A DNA stretch of 64,000 nt from JACPYF01 sp947085525 (GTDB lineage Bacteria; Patescibacteriota; Saccharimonadia; Saccharimonadales; Saccharimonadaceae). Both the position numbers and the translations under genes were made by a program. The notes under the pieces are model-generated. The model was not told the DNA's origin, searched no databases, and saw only the letters and a list, made by a program, of their open reading frames with translations. Position 1 is the stretch's first letter. Each line of letters starts with the position of its first letter. Location: the NCBI GenBank assembly GCA_947085525.1, contig CAMTWU010000007.1, positions 7,302-71,301 on the forward strand. The letters are read 5' to 3'. This document shows positions 42,073 through 50,910 of this stretch, piece after piece.

Positions 42073-43113
42073 ATGTCAACACGGGGTATCATCAGTCTTA
42101 TTACGCTATTTTTACTAATAACGGTGCTCTTTACGGCGCGTAACGAGATTGCTGTCGCCTGGAAACTGATTAGCGAAGTTAATGTATGGATACTAGCACT
42201 GTTGATACCGATGCAAGCTTTGGTATATTTCGCAGCTGGTGAGATGATGTTTACCTATCTACGCGGTAAACACGCGATCCGAAACATACCACGTCTCACA
42301 CTTACGCGTATGGCCTTGGAACTTAATTTTGTGAACCATCTTTTACCTAGTGGAGGAGTATCAGGTATTTCATATATGAGTTGGCGTCTCAGTAAATATG
42401 GGGTGCCGCCTGGGCGAGCCACTATGTCACAAATTGTTCGTTATACTGCTGGTTTCTTGGCATTTTTAACCCTTCTGTTGATATCAGTTGTACTGATCAC
42501 ACTTGATACAGGTGTTGATAGGTTTATTATTTTGGTCAGTAGTGTGCTGGCGTCGACAATTGTGTGTTTTATGATTTTTGGCATCTATATTATAAGTAGC
42601 TCAACGCGTTTGGCAGGATTTGCCAAATGGTCAACCCACGCTATTAACGTGTCGGTTCGCAGACTTAGCTTTGGGCGCAAACCTCATACTGTTGAGCTGC
42701 ACAAAGTTGAACAATTTTTTCACGATATTCACAAAGATTACATAGAGCTACGCGCTGACAAGAAACTACTGCTCAAACCCTTTCTATGGGGTTTAATCTA
42801 CAATGCAGCTGATGTCGGACTGTTTGTAATAGGTTTTTGGGCGCTGGGGTATGCAGTCAACCCTGCTGCAATCGTGATTGCCTATGGCATTGCATCAATC
42901 GCAGGATTTATCGTTATTACCCCTGGTGGTGCCGGTGCATATGAGGCGTTGATGATAGGTTTCCTAGGTACAGCTGGCATACCATCGGGCGTCGTGATTG
43001 CAGGCGTACTACTTACTCGTGTTGTTTTGCTCATTGGTACAGTCATCAGCGGCTATTTCTTCTATCAACTAACGATCCTCAAATATGGAAAAACTCCAAC
43101 TAACTCCAACTGA
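42073..43113 (+). CDS. Flippase-like membrane protein (LPG synthase TM / UPF0104)
   Basis: 346 aa from ATG 42073. About eight membrane helices, with family-typical LPSGGVSGISYMSWRLSKYG (about 95-115) and TPGGAGAYEALMIGFL near residue 283. This family covers the transmembrane half of MprF/AglD-type proteins that move or modify lipids or polyprenyl-linked sugars. No catalytic LPG-synthase domain is attached. The last 29 nt overlap xseA. Confidence 0.85.
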   Translation: MSTRGIISLITLFLLITVLFTARNEIAVAWKLISEVNVWILALLIPMQALVYFAAGEMMFTYLRGKHAIRNIPRLTLTRMALELNFVNHLLPSGGVSGISYMSWRLSKYGVPPGRATMSQIVRYTAGFLAFLTLLLISVVLITLDTGVDRFIILVSSVLASTIVCFMIFGIYIISSSTRLAGFAKWSTHAINVSVRRLSFGRKPHTVELHKVEQFFHDIHKDYIELRADKKLLLKPFLWGLIYNAADVGLFVIGFWALGYAVNPAAIVIAYGIASIAGFIVITPGGAGAYEALMIGFLGTAGIPSGVVIAGVLLTRVVLLIGTVISGYFFYQLTILKYGKTPTNSN

Positions 43114-44197
43114 GTTCATTGCTCTGACTAACCAAACGCTCGAATATGCATATCCGAGCATAGAAATTATTGGAGAAATCTCCAGTTTCAAAGTAAACCA
43201 GGGTAAATTTGTATTTTTTGATATCAAAGATGAAGGTGCGAGTGTGGGTTGTTTTATGATGTTGTTTTCGCTCAGAACGGCACTAGAAGACGGCATGAAG
43301 GTCATTGTCACAGCACAGCCAAAACTGACTCAATGGGGCAAATTTAGCCTAACGGTTCGTAGTGTGCAACCAGTAGGCGAAGGCAGCCTAAAGCGTAGTT
43401 TTGAGCTATTAAAGGCAAAGCTAGACAAAGAAGGGCTATTTAAGCCAGAGCGCAAACGCCCGTTACCCGAGTTGCTATCACGAATCGGTGTGATTAGCTC
43501 GACTGGCGCTGCTGGTTATGGTGACTTTATCAAAATTCTGGACGAGCGTTGGGGTGGGTTGCAAGTTGATGTCGCCCACACACAAGTCCAAGGCGTGGCA
43601 GCGGCCGAGCAAATCGTCCGAGCGTTGCAATATTTCAACGAAAGCGCCGAGTCGCGCGATGTAATCGTGATTGTCCGTGGTGGTGGTAGTCTAGATGATC
43701 TCAGTACATTCAATGACGAAGTGTTGGTGCGAGCGATTGCTAGTTCACGATTGCCAGTCATGACAGGGATAGGGCACGAAGACGATGTCAGCTTGGCAGA
43801 CCTAGCCGCAGACAAACGCGCTAGTACGCCTAGCAATGCAGCCCAGATATTAGTCCCTGATCGTCGTGAATTTGCAGCTAGTTTGAAATCTAGTATTTTC
43901 AGTGCGGCTGCGAGTTTGCAATATACATATGATCGTCGCCAACAACAGTTAGAAACCGATATGCAGCGTATCAATATTCGTTTGCAGCAGCGGTATGAAA
44001 CATTATTTGATAATTATCAGTCGCTGACCCGCAGCCTGAGCCAGCTAAACCCGCAAAACGTACTGAAGCGGGGGTATAGTCTGGTAAAGCTAGAGAATGG
44101 TCAATCAATTGTTGGTGCAAAAAAAGGTGATGTATTGGATATCGAAACCAGCGAAAGTATAATAAAAGCAGGAGTAATTTCAAATGACAAAAAGTAG
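43085..44197 (+). CDS. xseA: Exonuclease VII large subunit
   Basis: 370 aa: N-terminal OB-fold (IEIIGEISSFKVNQGKFVFFDIKDEGASVGCFMM), catalytic core with GVISSTGAAGYGDFIK and VIVRGGGSLDDLSTFNDE, GIGHEDDVSLADLAADKRASTPSNAA, then a coiled-coil tail. It is shorter than the E. coli protein (456 aa), mainly in the coiled coil. It overlaps xseB by 14 nt. Confidence 0.96.
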   Translation: MEKLQLTPTEFIALTNQTLEYAYPSIEIIGEISSFKVNQGKFVFFDIKDEGASVGCFMMLFSLRTALEDGMKVIVTAQPKLTQWGKFSLTVRSVQPVGEGSLKRSFELLKAKLDKEGLFKPERKRPLPELLSRIGVISSTGAAGYGDFIKILDERWGGLQVDVAHTQVQGVAAAEQIVRALQYFNESAESRDVIVIVRGGGSLDDLSTFNDEVLVRAIASSRLPVMTGIGHEDDVSLADLAADKRASTPSNAAQILVPDRREFAASLKSSIFSAAASLQYTYDRRQQQLETDMQRINIRLQQRYETLFDNYQSLTRSLSQLNPQNVLKRGYSLVKLENGQSIVGAKKGDVLDIETSESIIKAGVISNDKK

Positions 44198-44381
44198 CAC
44201 AATTAAAGAAAAACTAAGCGAGCTTGACGAGCTAGTAGCTTGGTTCGAGAATGATGATGTTGATATAGAACTAGCACTCAAAAAGTTTGAAGCAGCTGAA
44301 AAGTTGGCTGACGCAATCGGCAGTGAACTAAAGACCGCCAAGAACAAGATAGAGGTGATCAAGAAAAAATTTGATGTTTGA
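44184..44381 (+). CDS. xseB: Exonuclease VII small subunit
   Basis: 65 aa helical protein (SELDELVAWFENDDVDIELALKKFEAAEKLADAIGSELKTAKNKIEVIKKKF). It binds the XseA coiled coil. Typical length. Confidence 0.93.
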   Translation: MTKSSTIKEKLSELDELVAWFENDDVDIELALKKFEAAEKLADAIGSELKTAKNKIEVIKKKFDV

Positions 44382-44889
44382 TATCATCTTTTTTATCTTT
44401 GGTTTTATTGTTATTTCACTGGGTTTCGTGACGTTATTTGGTGCCCCATATGTACCAACGTTGGGTGAACAGGTCAAAGAAATTATGAAAATCAGACCAC
44501 TCACAAAAAAAGATGTGTTAGTTGATGTAGGCTCGGGTGATGGGGTGGTTTTGCGAGCAGCAGCCCGTAGCGGTGCGTGGGCTGAAGGTTACGAGTTAGG
44601 TCCGTGGCTATGGTTGGTTTCATCATTTTTGTGTCGAAAGTACGACAATATCGTGATTCACTTTGGCAGTTTTTGGCGTCAAGAATTACCAGCCGATACT
44701 ACAGTTGTCTACACATTTCTAAACGGTAAGTTCATGCCAAAATTAGAGAAAAAGCTGCAAGCTCACGTCGATACACATGGCAAGCCTATTACATTTTTGA
44801 CATATGGGTTCAAGATCAAAGGTCGCGAGATTGAAAAAACCGAAGGGCCAATCTTTTTGTATACATTCAAACCTAATTTACAATCATAA
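44374..44889 (+). CDS. Membrane-anchored SAM methyltransferase
   Basis: 171 aa from ATG 44374, overlapping xseB by 8 nt. One N-terminal transmembrane helix (residues 3-25), then a Rossmann SAM motif VDVGSGDGVVLRAAARSGAWAEGYELGP. Lipid- or quinone-type methyltransferases can be arranged like this; the substrate is unknown. Probably translated from the xseAB mRNA. Confidence 0.8.
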   Translation: MFDIIFFIFGFIVISLGFVTLFGAPYVPTLGEQVKEIMKIRPLTKKDVLVDVGSGDGVVLRAAARSGAWAEGYELGPWLWLVSSFLCRKYDNIVIHFGSFWRQELPADTTVVYTFLNGKFMPKLEKKLQAHVDTHGKPITFLTYGFKIKGREIEKTEGPIFLYTFKPNLQS

Positions 44890-44916
44890 GGTCTTTGGTG
44901 TATGATATCTAGTAAT

Positions 44917-45579
44917 ATGAAACAAACTATAAACCACCAATCAGGTTTCGTCACGGGAGCCGTCGTCACTAGTATTATCTTTGGTTTATTAGCACTAGTA
45001 TTCGGATCTGTCATGATCTGGGCGCTAGTCAACTATAACGATCAAAAGAATAATGTTGATCAAAAAATATTGGCAGCTCAAGAGGTTGCGAAATCACAAC
45101 AAAAAGCCAAAGATCAAGATATCTTTGATGAAAAAGAAAAAGACCCGTTGGCTGAGTTTGTTGGTCCAACAGACCTCGGTCGTGTGAATTTCAAATATCC
45201 AAAGACCTGGAACGTCTACGTGGCGAGTGATGGCAGTAAAGGTACTGTCTACCAGGCGTATTTACACCCAGGGGTCGTACCGCCAACTACTGCGGGACTG
45301 AACAAATTTGCGTTGCAAGTTTCAGTTCTGAACCAGTCGTATGATCAAATATTGCAACAATACGCCGGCTTGGTAAAACAAGGTACACTACGCAGTTCAT
45401 CTATCACAGCAAATGGCTTTAACGGACAGCGTTTTGATGGCAAATTCACAAAAGACGTTGATGGTTCAGCGGTTGTATTCAAAATTCGTGACAAAACTTT
45501 GGTTATAAAGACTGACTCAACAGCTTTCAAACCTGATTTTGATGACAAAGTTATCAAGACATTGTCGTTTGATCAATAA
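44917..45579 (+). CDS. PsbP-like lipoprotein-type/anchored protein
   Basis: 220 aa from ATG 44917; a TATGAT box lies about 11 nt upstream, and an in-frame ATG at 44902 overlaps it. One transmembrane helix (about 14-40), a coiled linker (QKNNVDQKILAAQEVAKSQQKAKDQD) and an extracellular alpha/beta domain resembling PsbP (GRVNFKYPKTWNVYVASD ... FDDKVIKTLSFDQ). Function unknown. Confidence 0.7.
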   Translation: MKQTINHQSGFVTGAVVTSIIFGLLALVFGSVMIWALVNYNDQKNNVDQKILAAQEVAKSQQKAKDQDIFDEKEKDPLAEFVGPTDLGRVNFKYPKTWNVYVASDGSKGTVYQAYLHPGVVPPTTAGLNKFALQVSVLNQSYDQILQQYAGLVKQGTLRSSSITANGFNGQRFDGKFTKDVDGSAVVFKIRDKTLVIKTDSTAFKPDFDDKVIKTLSFDQ

Positions 45580-45650
45580 CGATTCTTTTCATTTTTTGGA
45601 TCAGCAAAAAACGAAACAAAAAACTGACCAGACACCTAAAAAAACGTGAC

Positions 45651-45739
45651 GTAAAAGTTTAATAACATTTCAGGTAATCTGCGGAACTCGCTATGCTCAA
45701 ACATCCTCGATTAGCCAGGAAATATTATTAAACTTTTAC
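45651..45739 (+). ncRNA. Large hairpin A with 29-nt conserved loop
   Basis: Outer stem 45651-45671 with 45719-45739 (20 of 21 paired), inner stem 45673-45679 with 45709-45716 (one bulge), loop 45680-45708. The loop is complementary to the loop of hairpin B (45838-45866). Read on the opposite strand, hairpin B has the same loop (26 of 29 identical) and the same YCAGGA 3' flank. No coding potential. The gap 45580-46002 holds only A, B and a small CACACTTT/AAAGTGTG hairpin (about 45927-45946). Confidence 0.7.
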
Positions 45740-45788
45740 TCAGTTTTTTCAGAGGTCTGGACTTCGCTGCAGCCGCTTGCAATTGGGC

Positions 45789-45916
45789 GAGCCTATAGCT
45801 TAACCGAGAAAATAATTTTATAAAATCCTGACTATCTGAGAATGTTTGAGTATAGCGAGTTTCGCAAGATATCAAGAGTTTATAAATTTATTTTCTGCGC
45901 GATAAGCTGTCAGCTC
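45789..45916 (-). ncRNA. Large hairpin B, inverted homologue of hairpin A
   Basis: Nested stems GAGC/GCTC (45789-45792, 45913-45916), AGCTTA/TAAGCT (45797-45802, 45903-45908), 45807-45822 with 45881-45896 (15 of 16 paired) and 45830-45837 with 45867-45873 enclose loop 45838-45866. The stem sequence differs from that of hairpin A, yet it pairs internally. That, with the shared loop, suggests a conserved hairpin motif present as two opposed copies. Strand assignment is arbitrary: I align it to A on the minus strand. Confidence 0.65.
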
Positions 45917-46002
45917 AAAGTTTTGCCACACTTTATAAAAAGTGTGAAAGGACAGTACTATTAAAAATGAATAATGTATTCATGTTAAACTAGACTGTAG
46001 AT

Positions 46003-46704
46003 ATGAGGGGAGATAATAGCGAAGAAATTGGCGAGTTACCAACGTTGGTAGCCTTATCTCATGAACTAAAAGCTCCCTTAGCGCTTATGCGGCAAATTGC
46101 CCTCGCGAGCGAACATTATACAGAGGCCGAGCGCGAAACGGCATTCGAACGAATACGCCTGACAGCCGAGCGTTCATTGCGTCTGACAGAAGCTTTAACT
46201 CGTAGTTACCGAGCTGATGAGCTCGAGAGCGAGCCGATCAATCTCGGACGACTATGTGACGAGATTGCGCACGAACTCGCACCACTATGTCGTGAACTTG
46301 GTCAAGACATTCAACTCAAAATTCCACGTCAATCAGTGCTGGCGGTTGGTAATCGCGATCTTGTCAGTAGTGTGATCTTTGGGTTGTGTGACAACGCGCT
46401 TAACTATGGTCAAATCGATCGACCCATCGAGCTTCGTATCCAGCGTGATGGTGATGATGCAAAAATTAGTGTACGTGATTATGGTCCGTCGCTTTTGAAA
46501 TCTGAACTCGACAAAATCAAGTCAAAACTGGGCAATTCACCTCAGTCGATCAACAAGCGACCAAGCAGTAGCGGACTTGGTTTGTATATCGCCAGCCAAT
46601 TTGCGCAGGCGATGGATGGTCAGCTAGGTATGACCAGTCACAAAAATGGTGGGCAAACATTTTATATTCATTTACCCCAATCATTTCAAATGGCATTAGT
46701 ATAG
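46003..46704 (+). CDS. Soluble sensor histidine kinase
   Basis: 233 aa: HisKA dimerisation helix with phospho-acceptor His20 (LSHELKAPLALM), N-box FGLCDNALNYG, G1 VRDYGP, G2 SSSGLGLYIASQFAQAMDG. No membrane segment or sensor domain, so the input must come from a partner or a cytosolic signal. A weak -10 (TAAACT) is seen upstream; the cognate regulator starts 4 nt after its stop. Confidence 0.93.
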   Translation: MRGDNSEEIGELPTLVALSHELKAPLALMRQIALASEHYTEAERETAFERIRLTAERSLRLTEALTRSYRADELESEPINLGRLCDEIAHELAPLCRELGQDIQLKIPRQSVLAVGNRDLVSSVIFGLCDNALNYGQIDRPIELRIQRDGDDAKISVRDYGPSLLKSELDKIKSKLGNSPQSINKRPSSSGLGLYIASQFAQAMDGQLGMTSHKNGGQTFYIHLPQSFQMALV

Positions 46705-46708
46705 ATAT

Positions 46709-47077
46709 ATGAACAAAGTTTTAATCATAGACGACGACAGGTGGTTCGCGGACGCAATTGCCAAAAACTTACACAAACAAAATTGGCAAACACACATTGC
46801 GCCAAACGCCGCAAAAGGCATCGAGGCGATTGATGATTTTGACCCAGATGTTTTGCTGTTAGACGTTATGTTACCGGGTTCATCTGCACCTGCGATTTTG
46901 AACGAGCTGCAATCTCATACCGACTTGGCTGATCTGCCAATTGTTCTGTGTACCTCTGTTAATTCTGACGAATTTGACCTAGGTGCGCTGAAGAGTTACG
47001 GTGTGCGGAAAGTTCTGGACAAAGCCCACAGCGAACCTGACGATATTGCAAAGGCTCTAGCAAATGCAATCGGTTAA
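46709..47077 (+). CDS. Response regulator, receiver only
   Basis: 122 aa: acidic pair Asp8-Asp10 region (IIDDDRW), phospho-acceptor Asp52 (VLLLDVMLPG), Thr in LCTSV, Lys101 or Lys105 (VRKVLDKAHS). No DNA-binding domain, so the kinase-regulator pair may act through protein contact. The 3' end overlaps recO by 14 nt. Confidence 0.92.
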   Translation: MNKVLIIDDDRWFADAIAKNLHKQNWQTHIAPNAAKGIEAIDDFDPDVLLLDVMLPGSSAPAILNELQSHTDLADLPIVLCTSVNSDEFDLGALKSYGVRKVLDKAHSEPDDIAKALANAIG

Positions 47078-47738
47078 AACTAATGCAATTGTATTGCGAC
47101 GGACAAATTACGGCGAGAGTGATCGTATATTGCAGATACTAACTGCCGATGGGCACAAGATCAGTGCGATGGCGCGTGGCGTGCGAAAGGAAAAAAGCAA
47201 ACTGGCTGGGGCGGTCGAGTTATTTTCGCTGACACAAGTCACGCTGCATAGCGGCAAGAGTGATTTGAGCACGCTGACATCTGCACGACTAGAAAAGTTT
47301 TATGGCGATATCTTGAATGATTATGATCGATTGCAGTTTGGTTACGAGGTTCTGAAAAAGATCGGCAAATTGAGCGAACACACTCATGAACCATTGCTAT
47401 ATGACGTCACGTTGACGGCTCTGGCTAGCTTGAATCAGTCAAAAATTGATCTGCGTATCATCCGCGCATGGTTCTATCTGCAAGTTGCTGATATTTCTGG
47501 ACATGGGCTGAACTTGTCGCGTGATCACAATAACAAACCACTACTCGAGACGGAAAAGTACCGTTTCGATATAGCTGAAATGTCGTTTGTTGCCGATCCA
47601 CGGGGTAATTTTACTGCAGATCATCTAAAGCTTTTAAAGGTGTTAAAACTCAAAACTCCGGCGGTTGTGGCACATATTTCAGGTATTAAGGAATATCTGG
47701 ATGAGGTTGTTTCTGTCTCGTACTCTTTGGCAGAGTAG
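47064..47738 (+). CDS. recO: DNA repair protein RecO
   Basis: 224 aa: N-terminal OB-fold (VKTNAIVLRRTNYGESDRILQILTADGHKISAMARGVRKEKSKLAG), then a helical domain. The zinc-finger Cys residues of many RecO proteins are not present. It loads RecA with RecFR and anneals single strands. Its last 53 nt overlap the convergent minus-strand gene. Confidence 0.92.
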   Translation: MQSVKTNAIVLRRTNYGESDRILQILTADGHKISAMARGVRKEKSKLAGAVELFSLTQVTLHSGKSDLSTLTSARLEKFYGDILNDYDRLQFGYEVLKKIGKLSEHTHEPLLYDVTLTALASLNQSKIDLRIIRAWFYLQVADISGHGLNLSRDHNNKPLLETEKYRFDIAEMSFVADPRGNFTADHLKLLKVLKLKTPAVVAHISGIKEYLDEVVSVSYSLAE

Positions 47739-48378
47739 TCAAAGACTCCCAATGATATATACTCATTTCATCGCCAGCTTCGTTTGTAAGAACAGTACTA
47801 ATCTGTTTGTCTTTAAACTGTGGGAGTAGTCCTGCTAATAATTCAACGCGTTTTTGCTGATCTAGGAACTCTTGTGGCAATATATTGATAATTACTTCAC
47901 TATCTTTGAGTCTTTCTTCAATCCAACCAAGCTCTAAGACTTCACAGCTAGGATAAGTTCTATCGTGGATATCGGAGTATCCTGCGATGGAAACGCTCTG
48001 TTTTGATTTACCGCTTCCAAATATTAATTTATTTCTTTTTTCATTCCACCTTACGCCTTCCGGGAGGTCCACAGTAGCCAATTGTTCAGATATTTTCCTA
48101 GCCATAACTTCCATCGTAGATTCAAAGGCTACCTTGCTGCCAAGTGTTTTCTCTACTGATTCATGTGTTCTATTGATAAACATCTGCCATCTCCATGAAT
48201 CTTGTGATTTGCGTTGCTCATTTCTTGGCACTACGTCGTCAACCAAGGTGACTATAGTATCACCTGTTCTTGTCAAACTATGCGCCAACCGACCAACCGT
48301 AGCGGTATGCCGGATCTCTTCTTTGGTCTGAACGTAGTGAGGAGCATAGATATGACCGACTTCTATAGATTTTTTCAT
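47686..48378 (-). CDS. Hypothetical protein
   Basis: 230 aa. On the minus strand TATAAT ends 6-7 nt before the ATG. A His-containing N-terminus (VGHIYAPHYVQTKEEIRHTATVGRLAHSL), a basic middle and an acidic C-terminal third are present; no motif recognised. It is AT-richer than glyS, and the 53-nt antisense overlap with recO is the longest in the window. Confidence 0.6.
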   Translation of the reverse strand: MKKSIEVGHIYAPHYVQTKEEIRHTATVGRLAHSLTRTGDTIVTLVDDVVPRNEQRKSQDSWRWQMFINRTHESVEKTLGSKVAFESTMEVMARKISEQLATVDLPEGVRWNEKRNKLIFGSGKSKQSVSIAGYSDIHDRTYPSCEVLELGWIEERLKDSEVIINILPQEFLDQQKRVELLAGLLPQFKDKQISTVLTNEAGDEMSIYHWESLTTLPKSTRQKQPHPDIP

Positions 48379-48455
48379 GTAAGTATTATAAAATACTTTT
48401 GTTTATTTAGCAATAGTAGCTAGGTACATACTGATATCTGGTATAATTGTCCGTA

Positions 48456-49868
48456 ATGAGTGACGTAAAACTAGAAGACATCGTATCATTGGCGAAACGC
48501 CGTGGTTTTATATACCAGGGTAGTGAAGTCTATGGTGGTCTATCTGGTACATGGGATTACGGTCCACTAGGTACAAAGCTAAAGCGAAATATCAAAGACG
48601 CATGGCTAAAGATGTTCGTTGATGGCTGGGATGACATGCACCAAGTCGACGCAGCGATACTAATGAACAAAAAAGTGTGGGAAGCTAGTGGTCACGTTGA
48701 TACTTTTACTGATCCGTTGGTAGAGTGTAGTAACTGTAAATCACGTTTCCGTGCTGATCACTTAGAAGGCGACAAATGTCCTAACTGTAGCAAAACTGGA
48801 ACACTTAGTGAGCCTCGACAATTTAATATGATGTTTCGGACAAATGTTGGTGCAACCTGGGGAAGTTATGAAAACCGAGGGGGTAATATTGTCTCTGGAG
48901 ATATCTCTGTAAAAAATCAAAATGGTGAAAAAATAGATGGATTTAGTATAAAAGAGGATCGTAACGATAGGAACAGTGTTATGGTCTATGACGTTAATTC
49001 AGTTTCTTATCTTAGGCCTGAAACTGCACAAGGTATTTTCACCAATTACAAAAACGTTTTAGATAGTTTTTATCCTGATTTACCATTCGGTATTGCCCAA
49101 ATTGGTAAGGCATTCCGCAACGAGATCAGCCCGCGTGATTTTGTATTTCGCTCACGTGAGTTTGAACAAATGGAAGTCGAATATTTTGTAGACCCAGCCA
49201 AGTGGGAAGAATCATTCGAGCACTGGCGCAAGGATATTCACGTATTTCTAGAACAACTTGGCTTGGACAAAGATAATATCCACGAGCTAGAAGTCCCAGA
49301 AGATGACCGTGCACACTACAGCAAACGCACGATTGATTTTGAATATGACTTCCCGCATAAAAAAGACGAGTTATTAGGGTTGGCATATCGCACAGATTTT
49401 GATCTGAAAAATATTCAGGAAAATTCCGGCAAAAACATGGAATACACAGTCAAGGGGACGAACGAAAAATTCATTCCGCATGTGATCGAGCCAAGCTTTG
49501 GTGTTGAACGACTACTGATGGCTGTACTATCCAGCGCATACAAAGTTGACGAACAAAATGGCGAGCAACGTGTGTATTTGGCGCTACCAGAAGATCTAGC
49601 GCCAGTTCGTTACGCAGTATCACCACTGCTCAAAAACAAGCCAGAACTAGTTGCCAAGGCTCGTGAAGTCTACAAAGCATTGAAAAAGAAATACGGCAAT
49701 GTCATGTGGGACGACAACGGCAATATCGGCAAACGCTATCGCCGCCAAGACGAAATCGGCACACCGCATTGTGTGGTGATTGACTTCGATACGCTCGAAG
49801 ATGGTACTGTCACCATCCGTGATCGTGATACTACAGAGCAGAAACGTGTAAAAATAGAGGAAATATAA
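48456..49868 (+). CDS. glyS: Glycyl-tRNA synthetase, alpha2 type
   Basis: 470 aa from ATG 48456; TATAAT 48442-48447 lies 8 nt upstream (leaderless), so the in-frame TTG 48447 is rejected. Single-chain class II GlyRS (archaeal/eukaryal/Gram-positive type): YGPLGTKLKRN, zinc pairs Cys91/Cys94 and Cys108/Cys111, motif 2 GKAFRNEISPRDFVFRSREFEQMEVEYF, motif 3 PSFGVERLLMAVL and an anticodon domain. Confidence 0.97.
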   Translation: MSDVKLEDIVSLAKRRGFIYQGSEVYGGLSGTWDYGPLGTKLKRNIKDAWLKMFVDGWDDMHQVDAAILMNKKVWEASGHVDTFTDPLVECSNCKSRFRADHLEGDKCPNCSKTGTLSEPRQFNMMFRTNVGATWGSYENRGGNIVSGDISVKNQNGEKIDGFSIKEDRNDRNSVMVYDVNSVSYLRPETAQGIFTNYKNVLDSFYPDLPFGIAQIGKAFRNEISPRDFVFRSREFEQMEVEYFVDPAKWEESFEHWRKDIHVFLEQLGLDKDNIHELEVPEDDRAHYSKRTIDFEYDFPHKKDELLGLAYRTDFDLKNIQENSGKNMEYTVKGTNEKFIPHVIEPSFGVERLLMAVLSSAYKVDEQNGEQRVYLALPEDLAPVRYAVSPLLKNKPELVAKAREVYKALKKKYGNVMWDDNGNIGKRYRRQDEIGTPHCVVIDFDTLEDGTVTIRDRDTTEQKRVKIEEI

Positions 49869-49878
49869 AAGGTTTTTT

Positions 49879-50463
49879 ATGGCTGAAATCCCTTCAATAA
49901 AAAGTAATCTCGATCCATTGACGGATGCTGCGTTGACGCTTGTTGAGCATGATATGGAGTGGGATCGTAAACAAACACTCGATGTATTCAAGGAGTTTGC
50001 TAAAAGGGACATTAGCATAGGCGAATTTGCCTGCTTTGCAGCTACTGTTCTTGATCTCAATGGCAAAGTAGACCATTCAGTTGATAGAAGAGCTGTTTTT
50101 ATAGAAGGCGCACGCCTGCTTTCTGCTGGAGTATCAGCAGAAGAATTAACCGAAGGCTTTCAGGAGGGTAGCGAAGCACGTATGTATGCCGAGATAGGGG
50201 AATTTAATTCAGCGACCCAGAGCTTCAAAGAGGCGCAGGACCCTGCATTGATGAAAGTAAGGCTGGAAAGAGTAAGCCCTTTTTATGATCCCGACAATCC
50301 CGTACACATCAGCCCAGTGAGGATGAGGATATTTGTAGACGGTGGTATGGAAGACCTGCAAGGTGAACGTATTGCAAATAATATGGCGGAGCATATCGAA
50401 AGCTGTGACGCCTGTAGAAGGGTCAAGGAATCATTGGAATCTCTAAAGAGTAAAGCAGCTTAA
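49879..50463 (+). CDS. Hypothetical protein with zf-HC2-like C-terminus
   Basis: 194 aa. A helical body, then HIESCDACRRVKESLESL near the C-terminus, which resembles the H-x3-C-x2-C zinc site of anti-sigma-factor zf-HC2 domains. No membrane segment. It starts 10 nt after glyS and 4 nt before the next gene. An anti-sigma-like role is speculative. Confidence 0.55.
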   Translation: MAEIPSIKSNLDPLTDAALTLVEHDMEWDRKQTLDVFKEFAKRDISIGEFACFAATVLDLNGKVDHSVDRRAVFIEGARLLSAGVSAEELTEGFQEGSEARMYAEIGEFNSATQSFKEAQDPALMKVRLERVSPFYDPDNPVHISPVRMRIFVDGGMEDLQGERIANNMAEHIESCDACRRVKESLESLKSKAA

Positions 50464-50467
50464 GATT

Positions 50468-50866
50468 ATGGGATTGTTTAAATTCGATACTGTCTCGGTC
50501 TCGATCAACGCAAAGCCAGAAAAAGTTTGGGAGTTTGTAGCGGATCTAAACAACTGGCCACAATATACTGATTTTGCAAAAGATATTGAACAAGTAAATG
50601 ATACAGAATGGATATTTCACACTTCACAAGGTGATGTTCGTGTTATTACAAAGTTTGATAAAGAAAAGTTACTACTAGATACAGTGTGTATAATTGCTAG
50701 CGGCGAAGAGCAATTCATACCATACCGTGTGGTGCCAAATGGTGAGGGTAGCGAGATAATCATGACAAATCAACAAACTGCCTCTATCAACAATGAAGAA
50801 TATGCTGAGCAAATCAAGTGGATGAAAGAAGAGCTGCAAAATATAAAAAGGATTTTGGAAAGCTAA
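50468..50866 (+). CDS. SRPBCC (START-like) ligand-binding protein
   Basis: 132 aa: VSVSINAKPEKVWEFVADLNNWPQYTDFAKDIEQ and the C-terminal helix EEYAEQIKWMKEELQNIKRILES match the polyketide-cyclase/dehydrase SRPBCC fold with a hydrophobic pocket. The ligand is unknown. Four nt after the preceding gene, so cotranscribed. Confidence 0.8.
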   Translation: MGLFKFDTVSVSINAKPEKVWEFVADLNNWPQYTDFAKDIEQVNDTEWIFHTSQGDVRVITKFDKEKLLLDTVCIIASGEEQFIPYRVVPNGEGSEIIMTNQQTASINNEEYAEQIKWMKEELQNIKRILES

Positions 50867-50910
50867 ATCACCAGATAATATCAATATCCAAATAATGATA
50901 TGATTGAACT

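Noticed and set aside
45651..45916. Integron attC site or IS200/IS605 end
   Set aside because: No RYYYAAC/GTTRRRY boxes, no transposase or integrase nearby and no obvious target-site duplication. A minimal mobile element is not excluded, only unsupported.
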